The position numbers were made by a program, and so were the translations under genes. Shown piece after piece: positions 56,062-64,000 of a stretch of DNA of 64,000 nt (the first letter of the stretch is position 1; the number at the start of each line of letters is the position of its first letter). The notes beneath the pieces are model-generated. The model was not told the DNA's origin. It was given only the letters and a program-made list of their open reading frames with translations, and made no database searches. This stretch comes from Buddleja alternifolia (Eukaryota; Streptophyta; Magnoliopsida; Lamiales; Scrophulariaceae): positions 77,001 through 141,000 of the forward strand of contig CM033406.1 of NCBI GenBank assembly GCA_019426215.1, given 5' to 3'.

Positions 56062-57785
56062 TGGTGGTCCCAAGTGGCATACGAAAGGGTCTAGAAGGGG
56101 GGGGGGTTGAATAGATCCTGAAGCCTTTTTCAACTTCAAAAATATTTCGTATTAAAATGTAGACGCTTGTCTGAGCGTTTGTTTGAAGACTGTTTTGATA
56201 AAGTTAATATAGACTCAAGATTTGAATACTATAACCAGATAGGTTTAAGCGTTCAATTCTTTAATCAGGGTTAGCACAGCGGATTAATTTTAGAGTCTTC
56301 TCTTTTTGAAAGCTTTAGCATCATAAGTTGTTTTTTAGTTACTTAGCGTTTGATTATGTTTTACTTAATCAATTTATGCAATGAGATGATAATATGAAAA
56401 TTGACTGTAAAGTAAATGACACAATATTTGTAAGGTTCTTTGGGTGATGTAATCCCAACTACGCCTTTCTTCTCCTTGATCACTTGGAGGCAATCCACTA
56501 AAATGATTCTCAAAGAATCACACAGAATCTTCTACAATTTAGGGACAAAGGAAGAGATGGATATGGATGACATGAGCTCCTTGGTCACACAGATTTCTGC
56601 TACAAGCCAATTCAATCCTCTGCTTCTGGAAAGACGATCTCGAGCTCCTTGATCACACAGATTTCAGCTCCAATAAAGATCTTCTCCAAGGTGGCCTTGA
56701 GCTCCTTAATCACACAGACTTCAGCTCCAATAAAAACCTTTCTTCAACAAGCTTCTCTTACTCAAAAGTACTGCTTGTGGAAGTCAACAATCTTTCTCAC
56801 TCAGATGAAAGGTGTTGAGGGTTTATTGAAATGGATTTGTTTGATGTTGGGAAGCTCAAACAACTTGGGATATCTCAGTAAGAATTTAGGTTTCTTCTTT
56901 GGAAGAGGTTTGAGATATCTGATGACTGTCTGGAATGTATTTGAGAAGCTTGAAAGATTTTGACTATGGGGTTTGCAAGCTTTTCTCTCAAATTATTTCT
57001 CAGCTCTCTTTCACATTTACGTCTTTTCACACTCTCACAGAGATAGCTGAAGGGTACTATTTATAGAGAATCTTGGGATTTGTCCGTTGGACACAAGTCA
57101 GGCGCGTGTACCTCACGCAGAGCTTCAAATAGTCTCTTTTCTGACATTCCTTAATTTCTGATGATTCCAATTGGACAGGAACAGATTTGAATTCTGAAAA
57201 GCTGACAGTCTAGTAAAAAAAGATGGCTTGTCCACAAGTCATACTGTCTTGTTTACATTTAATGCACTTATCAAGCATTTAATGCATTTTGAATTTATTT
57301 CCTGTTGGAAATAAATGTCCGTTGGTGATTGCATTTAAGTCCTTGATAACTTGGGTTTTATCCTTCAGGTGAATCTGAAAGCTGGACGCTTGAGTTGCTC
57401 GGATGCTTGAGACAGTTGAGCACTTGAATCAGTTGAGTGCTTGAGTCGCTGAGAACAGTCGCTGAGATCATTCGCTGAGAGCAGTCGCTGAGATCAGTCG
57501 TTGAGCGCTTGACTGAGCGCTCAGAACAAATTTTCATCTTTACTTTGACTTTGGACGCTGATCTTCAACTTCATCACTTAATAGACTCACACAGAAGTCT
57601 ATTGGTGATTTGGTATCACATACTTAGTCTAAAATCTATAAAGATAAAAATTACAAGCCTAACAAAATAAGTAAACTTCCAAACGCTTATACAATATTTC
57701 TATGAAAGCATAAACTTACATTTTTGGGTCTAACATAAAATCTTATCTCGTCATCATCAAAACATCTAACATGAAATTCCTAACA
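56062..57785 (-). mobile_element. Solo LTR S4 of the copia-3 family, antisense, 1724 bp
   Basis: Reverse-complemented it starts TGTTAGGAATTTCATGTTAG, as the copia-3 LTRs do, and ends ..GTATGCCACTTGGGACCACCA. The TSD agttt is perfect (56057-56061 and 57786-57790). It is about 290 bp longer than the copia-3 LTRs, partly because of internal tandem repeats: GAGCTCCTT..CACACAGA units at 56574, 56642 and 56699, and gctgaga/ttgag-type repeats at 57395-57530. A G run of about 10 lies near 56098-56107. Confidence 0.88.
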
Positions 57786-57790
57786 AGTTT

Positions 57791-58492
57791 TCTTTGTTTT
57801 TGTCATTGTCGTTTTATTCCTTTTTCTTTATTGTTTTCAATATTTTATGTTTGGAATTTTATTTTTCTCTTTTTCGGTGCTCAAATACTTTACTAATGCA
57901 AGTTATTCTTGTTGCAAGTCAAAAACATGAAAATTGAGATGAATGAGTTATTATATAATGTACTTCAGGTGCACAATTGTGCTAATTTTAGCACCATTGT
58001 GCAAAATTTTCGCATTTTGAAAAAAAAATAAAAAAATTGGGCGCACAGTTGTGCAAAAATTTTGAATGAAGGAACATGAATGAGGATGAGAGTTGATATA
58101 TGTTTGTGTTTTTTGCTTGAAATAACTGAATTGTTCCCTTGCTAGAATTCATATATCGCTCACGAATGGATGCATATTAAATTGAACTTGTTTGGGATTA
58201 GTGTGATGACTTGAGAGTAAACATGTTCATGTGGTGGACAAATATTGATTCTATGTGATTACTGGTTTATGTGTGATGATTGTGGGGATGATTCAATGTT
58301 GTGACTAGTTGCTGAATGGATGAAGAATGAGACGAATGCCACGAATTTTGTGGGTATATTCTCTGCCAACCCTCACGAGACAAAACTCGTCCTCTAGGGG
58401 TAACCTAGGGGTTTAACGGCTTGTTGCACATGCTAAGTGCAATCCTGTTCCCTACGAAAGTGGTGCTATCTTTATTTTTTGTTTTGTTTAGA
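57791..58492 (+). other. Gypsy copy 2, 3' non-coding region with a large deletion
   Basis: It follows copy 1 from about 43090 to 43360 (T-rich tract, GCACAATTGTGC at 57971-57982, GCACAGTTGTGC at 58043-58054). It then jumps at about 58058 to sequence matching 49990 onward. The GC-rich ORF region and the internal AGGA hairpin of copy 1 are therefore missing. No gene is seen. Confidence 0.75.
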
Positions 58493-58530
58493 TTTACTGG
58501 AGGACGAGTAAATGTTAAGTGTGGGGTGTT
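58493..58530 (+). promoter_or_regulatory. AGGA-loop hairpin plus polypurine tract before LTR C
   Basis: TTTACTGG-AGGA-CGAGTAAA (58493-58512) has one mismatch in the 8-bp stem. GTGGGGTGTT follows, directly before TGTTAG at 58531. Confidence 0.7.
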
Positions 58531-59848
58531 TGTTAGATTTCATATTTTACATATTTTCATCATGTTTTACCTCACATTTATCTTTATTTTATGCCTTATA
58601 GTTAATCTTTTCCATTATTTTTAGCCTAATTTACGTATTTTAATTTCTAAGTCTTTTCAATGCTTTTGTAGGCATAAAAGCAATTGTTTTGATGAGTTGA
58701 AGGAGTGTTTCTTTCGAGAATAATGAAGGCTAACCAAAAGGACTTGAAGAAATGCAATAGAGAAGCCACACGAGAAAGTTTCGTTGAAGAAAAATTAAGA
58801 GAAAAAATTCTGCATAGGCAAACTGCACAGTTGTGCAGATATTCTGCATAGTTGTGCAGCTGCGAATTTTCATAATTTTCATGGGTCGATTTTATGACTT
58901 GGATGTGCCTCTTTTATGTGTCTAAGACCCCTTTTAAGTTAAGGAAAGAGGAAAAAACGTTTTTAGGCTAGATAAGAGGTCAGGAGAGCCATATTCTGGA
59001 GAGGGAAGACTTAGAGAGAAAGAAAAGGAAGATTTGAAGAAGATTTCTTGGAATTGGAAGTTTTCATCTTCTCAAGTTGTATTCTTCTATTCCTCCATTG
59101 TTGAACATGGGTATTTTTATGTATATTCAATTTATTTCTTGTTTTTCTTTAATTATGCATAGCTAAATTATTTTCTAGGGTTTAAGATGTAGTCTTGCGT
59201 ATTAATTTGGATTATTGGTAATTTATGGATTTGATTATTGTTTTGTTTATCTATTAATGAGTGTTTAATGCTTGTAATTACTTTATCACCAATTGCATGA
59301 TTTAAGATGAATTAAGAAGTACCGGGAGGTGAATTAGTTTATCGGTTCAGATTTAATAGACATGTGTAAATTGCTTAATAGGGATATTAGTAATTTTGCA
59401 TGAGACTAGTTAGAAAATATTTATAGAACTTAATGGATTCATCTAACTTAGTTATTGATCATGGGAGTGACGGTAATTAATTTAGTTGGGTACTCATGAA
59501 GATCTCGGGAGAGTATTCATGTATTTAAGGAAATTTGGTCTTTAACTTAGGCAAGAATGATAATTCATTGAAAGTCAATAATCCATAGAAATACCTTGAT
59601 GAAATCTTAATCCCTAGGCTTTTCATTAATTGATTATTCGTGTTAATTATCTCTATTTTAATTAATTTAATTAATTATGCTTTTATTAATTTTTGCTTTT
59701 AATTAGTTTAAATATTCACAGTGCTTATAATCGATAGTCTAAATAATAGGATAAACTTTGTTTGGTACTTGATAACCATCCCTGTGGAGACGATCTTACT
59801 TTTCACTATATTATTTGTTCGATTCCATGTTGTTACGGACGGTTAACA
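58531..59848 (+). repeat. Gypsy LTR copy C
   Basis: TGTTAGATTTCATAT..GGACGGTTAACA, 1318 bp. It differs from LTR B mainly by an extra GCACA-type palindrome unit (58825-58836 and 58846-58857). The sequence to its right belongs to copia-5. Confidence 0.9.
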
Positions 59849-60749
59849 TTCATTCATTCGTATTTTATTTGGGCTACGAAGTGGTCTACATGACTGGCTA
59901 AGTGTTATTCACATCCTTTGGTTTTCTCTTACTGCCAAATGAAACGAACCTAAAGAGTCGCGCTAAAGAATTGATGAAGGAAATTGAAAAAGGGATTTTC
60001 TATTTTATTTTGGAGAGATTTAATTTATTGGGTAAGTTAAATAATTAATTGCTTATTGGATAAGACAATTAATTATTGGATAAGATTAATTATTAATTAA
60101 TTTCTTAGAGAAATATATTAATGAATTAATTTATCTAATTAATTTTATTATTTAATTAATATATTTAGTTATTGTATAAAATAAATAATTAATTGAATAA
60201 AGAAATTAACAAAACAAAAGCATTCCGGGCCCTATACGTGGCGTCCTCATTAGGCTAGGTTGGATGATCAAATTGGTCTCTTTTGTTTTGTCTTGGTCAA
60301 CAAGTCATTGGGTTATAAAAGGGCTCTCTTGACTTTAACCAAGAGAAGTGAATACATTACATGAATTATAACTCTCCAAAGAATAGAAGAAGGACAATAT
60401 CCTCCCTCTCTATACACAAAAGCCGTCGCCCCTATAGAGAACAAGAAGGGAGTTTTTTGTCATCAATTCGCGCGTGATAATTTAGAGGCAACGTGATTCA
60501 TTGTTGGATTCATCTACAACTTCAAGAATTGAAGAACACGAGAGTTGAAGAATTCAAGAAGTTCATCAATCTAAAATTTAAAAGAAGAATTGGATTCTTC
60601 TACCTCCTCACTTCAACGGGTAAATTGGATTTACTCGTTAATGCATGTTTGAGATTCAATTATGCGAATTAGAGTACACTTTTGGATTATTAAATTAAAT
60701 TTTTGTAATCCTTCCGCTGCGTTTATGTGTTTTTACGCGAAACCCAACA
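59849..60749 (+). repeat. copia-5 5' LTR, second half
   Basis: Assigned as LTR because it ends ..CGAAACCCAACA immediately before a PBS. Its AATTAATT-rich part and its ending (ccgctgcgtttatgtg) resemble the end of the copia-2 LTR. The pairing with 39359-40137 as one LTR is inferred from position; no intact copy is in the window. Confidence 0.65.
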
Positions 60750-60750
60750 G

Positions 60751-60763
60751 TGGCATCAAAGCC
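60751..60763 (+). other. Primer binding site of copia-5 (tRNA-iMet type)
   Basis: TGGCATCAAAGCC lies one base after the LTR. It is close to TGGTATCAGAGC. Confidence 0.8.
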
Positions 60764-62373
60764 AATCTTTGATTTGCATATTTGATCTCCTTAACGTGAT
60801 TAAAGAATTGCAAATTATGTGTTTTTGAAGCATGTTTGTATGTTTTCTTAAATCTGCGTTTTATGATTTTTTACCTAGAATTTTTTGGTTTTTCGTTATT
60901 GTAAATCTGAGAATATTTGATAATATTGAAAATCGAAAAATACAGTGAAAAAACGGGGCTCAAAAGGCCCAAAAAAAAAACCTGCGCGTGCACTGCTCAC
61001 GTGGCTAGGTCACGGCTCGTCGGGCCGTGTGCGTGGCCCGATGGGTCGTGTGTTCGACACCCAATTCGTTGAATCGGGTCTTAAAACGGGCTATATTTGG
61101 GTCGAAATTGATATTTGGGTTTTGGGTGATTTTTAATTAATTGGGTGGATCAAAAGGAAGATGACCCGAATAATTTAAATCAATCCTAATTGAAAACTCT
61201 CCAATTTCGATTTGTTAATTAGTTTGGACTTAATCTAATTAAATCTAAATGGGCCAATTAGATTGGTGATTTGGACTTAAATTAATTTTAGTCCAATAAG
61301 AAATTAATAAAGCTTGCATGTTATTCTAATTAATTATTTTGAGCCCAATTAAATTGAATCCAAGTGGACCAAAAGCATGGTGACTTGGGTTTGATAAAAT
61401 CGAGCCCAGTAAGATTAATTGGAATATATTATTTAATTAGACTTAATTAATTATTTTTTTAGAGATTAATAATTAACTTATGGATTAAATATTATTATTT
61501 TTCCTCGACTTGGAAATTACTTAATTTTGAATAAGGAATATAAATTATTTTTCTTAGAGATTAATAATTAATTCTTTGATTAAATAAAAGTATTTCCAAT
61601 AATATATGGCTTTAAATCATAATAAAATAAAATAGAATTCCACATTTTATGTATTCTATTAGTAGGACTAATATTATTTTAATTAAAGGTAGATGTATTT
61701 AATTTTAATTTTGTACATCTAAGTCATCTAGTTGGACTAGAATGATTTTAATTGAAATAGTGAATGTATAAAACATTGAGAATTTTATAAAGAACTTTTT
61801 AGTTGGACTAAAAATTTTAATAATCAACATAAGTGTTTAATATTGCGAGCATGTATTAAATGTTGCGAGCATGTATTAATTGATGCGAGCATGTCTTATG
61901 TGATTTTAGCACTAATCATGGACTTAGGATTATATGTTTCACCTTTAATTTTATGGGTTATCAAAATTGAAGCTTTTTATTATATTCATAGAAATAATGC
62001 ATGAGTTGTTTTAGGAATCGAGATGAAATGGTTCAAAATTGATAAAGTCAACAGGGCCATGAATGTTTAATAGGTTTAATCTATGCCTTTTTGATGACTC
62101 ATTGGCTCGGGCCCTCTAGTAAAAGTCCATGATCAAGTGGTGAATTTATTTATTTATTTATTTTAAATTCCATAATTATTTATATTGAAAGGCATGATTA
62201 TTACTAGTATTTTTATGCATGATCAATATAGAATAAAAGCACTATATAAATTGAATAATGTGCAAAGTGAGACCAAAATCTTTTGAAGAATTAAATTCTC
62301 CCAAATAAATAATACCGAGTTAGAAAATGATGTGTGACATCCTCTTCCTCCACTAAGCTTTCTAAAATTAAAA

Positions 62374-62741
62374 GGGAAAATTGCATAAGACCCCCCCTAT
62401 GATATGCGAAACCTGCGCCAAACTCCACTATGTTAATTTTTTTGCGAATCACCCTCTTGTGTTATTTTTTATTCTGCATATTCCCCCTTTTTTGATGTTT
62501 TTTTTCATCATAAATGTTAATCCAAATGCATTTTTGCCCCAAACATGTTTATAATAGTTAAATAATTTAATTTGGGTTGGATCTAGAACATTTATGATGG
62601 AAAAAAAAATCAAAAAAAAATCAAAAAAGGGGGAATATGCAGAATTAAAAATAACACAAGGGGGTGATTGACAAAAAAATTAACACAGGGAAGTTTGGCG
62701 AAGGTTTCGCATATCACAGGGGTGTCTTATGCAATTATCCC
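62374..62741. repeat. Foldback MITE, 368 bp, in the copia-5 leader
   Basis: The ends GGGAAAATTGCATAAGAC and its near-complement GTCTTATGCAATTATCCC open inverted arms of about 120 bp; the arms include gatatgcgaaacc and tgttaattttttt in both orientations. The loop is about 120 bp. The flanks aaaattaaaa (62364-62373) and aaaataaaaa (62742-62751) make a 10-bp duplication with one mismatch. It is non-coding and the same family as 1-98. Confidence 0.87.
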
Positions 62742-62848
62742 AAAATAAAAATTACTATAAATGTATAATACTTCCCAGTTATGGGGGTTATGCATTTAGA
62801 AATAATTTGAAATTTTATTAAGTGCATGAAATGCCTCCATCGAAGCAT

Positions 62849-63089
62849 ATTTCATCCCAGAAACTTGTTCGGTTGCAAGGTGAAATTCAAATGTTAGATT
62901 ATAGGAGTTAATGAGAATGAATTCGGGTAGTTCACGAGCTTAGAAACCTGTTCGGTCGCGGTTTGATGAACTATGGGGAAAGGTATTGAAATGTTTATTG
63001 GATAAATTGATATTAGATATCACCTCAAATAATTAATGGGCCAGAAACCGGTTAGGTTGCAACCCATTTAGTTAATTGAGGACCTCAAT
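62849..63089 (+). ncRNA. Candidate structured leader RNA: three serial stem-loops plus a palindrome (copia-5 copy)
   Basis: SL1: ATTTCA-t-CC (62849-62857) pairs with GGTGAAAT (62879-62886). SL2: TAGTTCA (62928-62934) pairs with TGAACTA (62967-62973). SL3: AATGGG (63035-63040) pairs with CCCATT (63063-63068). The loops carry AGAAAC..GTTCGGTTGCAA-type sequence. ATTGAGGACCTCAAT follows at 63075-63089. The gag ATG is 176 nt further on. Structure is inferred by eye. Confidence 0.55.
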
Positions 63090-63264
63090 ACCCCCTGTGG
63101 AATCGATGCCAATGATGATTCCCGATTTTCACATGGGAGTGTGGGAATACAGTGGGAGCCAAGATAAATTTTAAGTCCTTAATTTTTCTTGGTTAGGTCA
63201 AAATAAGTAATCTAATAAATCTGGCTTATTTCTGTAGTTATCTTCTCGTTTATCTTTCTCAAAT

Positions 63265-63472
63265 ATGACAAACCCACTTTCAATTCTACTCGAAAAGAAT
63301 ATCCTAACTGGACCCAATTATGTGGACTGGCTTAGAAATTTGAGAATGGTCCTCAATATGGAATATCTGGGATACATCTTGGAGGCTGATATCCTGGCGG
63401 CTCCTGCTAGAACATGTGCCAATGAGGAAGAGGTCCAAGCCCATGAAAAATGGGTTAAGGACAACCATAGCG
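63265..63472 (+). pseudogene. gag: copia-5 gag stub
   Basis: The ATG at 63265 opens MTNPLSILLEKNILTGPNYV, then DWLRNLRMVLNMEYLGYILE and NEEEVQAHEKWVKDN: the first ~70 residues of plant copia Gag, close to copia-4 (34722). Similarity ends near 63472, where LTR sequence starts (aataaaaggcaacatttaag against aataaaagacatcatttaag at 39440-39460). The rest of gag and all of pol are deleted. Confidence 0.88.
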
Positions 63473-64000
63473 GAATAAAAGGCAACATTTAAGTTTCCAC
63501 TTAATTCTTATCTGCATCTATAAGTTGTGTAAAACATTTGTCCATGTTTTCAGTGCGAACCTTCTACTTCCTATGGGATAGGCAGAGTGGAACTAGAGAG
63601 ATCGATCAGGATTACTAAAATAAGTTCGCAAGTAATATGAAGTCTTTAAGGGACAAATAAAGACTTCGAATACTTGTACAATCTTAGCTCTGACATGGGA
63701 GTGCCAGTCTAGTATCATGGGATGATAGGAGATTAAGATTGTAGGCACATCAGTGGAACTGATAAGCTCGAACACGACTCACATCGGTTCTGTCACATGG
63801 GTTTTCACTCTGTGACTGTCAATGATAGAACTGATTATGCGTAATAGGTATATGTGAACCTTTGACCTGAAGTATCAGGCTGAAGATGCACTTGTGACGT
63901 CAAGTCTTTCACTAGAGTAGTTAGACCCAATTCACCCGTTGGTGGGGTCAACCTCAAAATGCGGACTTGATGGGCAAGTGGTAGTCTTAGCAAATATCTA
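63473..64000 (+). repeat. copia-5 LTR remnant (3' side), running off the window
   Basis: It is colinear with 39440-39995 with few differences, lacks the first ~80 bp of the LTR, and continues past the window end. It is most likely the 3' LTR after internal deletion. Confidence 0.82.

Larger units (their letters stand above)
40138..59848 (+). mobile_element. Gypsy (Athila/Tat-like) tandem array LTR-internal-LTR-internal-LTR
   Basis: Three colinear LTR copies (40138-40902 partial, 50476-51766, 58531-59848) separate two internal regions. Each internal region starts with a tRNA-Asp type PBS and ends with a hairpin plus a polypurine tract, and the middle LTR serves both. Both encode only gag and protease; RT, RNase H and integrase are missing from the same point. 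Nested inside are copia-B and two solo LTRs. The left 530 bp or so of the first LTR are missing, so no outer TSD can be read. Confidence 0.87.
60764..63264 (+). other. copia-5 leader, 2.5 kb
   Basis: There is no gene; the short frame 60945-61136 (GC-rich, with gggcc words) has no domain. It contains a GC-rich part (60970-61060), long AATTAATT-rich sequence, the MITE at 62374-62741, the word TGCAAAGTGAGACC (about 62260-62273, shared with copia-4) and three stem-loops with a palindrome (62849-63089). A pyrimidine-rich TTATTTCTGTAG ends about 27 nt before the gag ATG. Confidence 0.7.
39359..64000 (+). mobile_element. copia-5: copia element with an interrupted 5' LTR, long leader, gag stub and 3' LTR remnant
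   Basis: The parts in order are: 5' LTR first half (39359-40137), gypsy array, 5' LTR second half (59849-60749), PBS, a 2.5-kb leader, gag start (63265), and a jump near 63473 into LTR sequence matching 39450 onward, which runs off the window. Almost the whole coding region is therefore deleted. Leader and gag match copia-4, so both belong to one family. Confidence 0.78.

Noticed and set aside
58421..58624. 67-residue frame crossing the gypsy PPT and LTR C start
   Set aside because: It crosses an element boundary and has a T-rich, Phe/Leu-rich composition by chance.

Overview
This window reads as plant nuclear heterochromatin, most likely from a flowering plant and probably a eudicot. I see no host gene, rRNA, tRNA, CRISPR array or bacterial-style operon. 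Almost every base belongs to LTR retrotransposons of the copia and gypsy types, plus three copies of one foldback MITE family. The evidence is tRNA-iMet and tRNA-Asp type primer binding sites, polypurine tracts, TG...CA termini, short target-site duplications (TSDs) and decayed gag-pol frames. The species cannot be named from this.

Layout. (1) 1-3020: a plus-strand copia relic (copia-1) whose gag is cut at its left edge by a MITE arm. (2) 3021-12570: copia-2, with a leader, a gag split by a 2.6-kb solo LTR (4854-7475), integrase, RT, RNase H and a 2.2-kb 3' LTR. (3) 12571-39358: an antisense copia (copia-4) broken into pieces by three insertions. These are a 13.7-kb Sirevirus-like copia-3 (13751-27408, with its own MITE), a 6.0-kb non-autonomous element with an unknown 423-residue ORF (28155-34176), and a 2.7-kb solo LTR (35493-38208). 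(4) 39359-64000: a second member of the copia-4 family (copia-5, plus strand). Its 5' LTR is split by a 19.7-kb gypsy array arranged LTR-internal-LTR-internal-LTR (40138-59848). That array holds a 5.0-kb copia-B (43892-48892) and two more solo LTRs (51986-53664 and 56062-57785). Copia-5's long leader, a third MITE, a gag stub and the start of a truncated 3' LTR close the window.

Seven insertions can be placed to the base because the host element resumes on the far side of a matching 5-6 bp duplication (tacgt/tacat, tctaa, cccag, gggag, cagctc, atagc, agttt). No element looks able to move by itself. Stops and frameshifts are everywhere, and many stops fit C-to-T decay.

The most interesting signals are non-coding. 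The leader shared by copia-4 and copia-5 carries three consecutive stem-loops with similar loops (ending GGTTGCAA or a variant), followed by an identical 15-nt palindrome, about 180 nt before gag. The stems differ in sequence but stay paired between the two copies. Two otherwise unlike gypsy-type families share hairpins with an invariant AGGA loop just before the polypurine tract, again with compensated stems, and a second hairpin (CTTGGG-AGGCAA-CCCAAG) inside a conserved stretch of about 49 nt read in different frames. These are candidate structured RNA elements. All pairings were found by eye and need folding and covariation tests on more copies.
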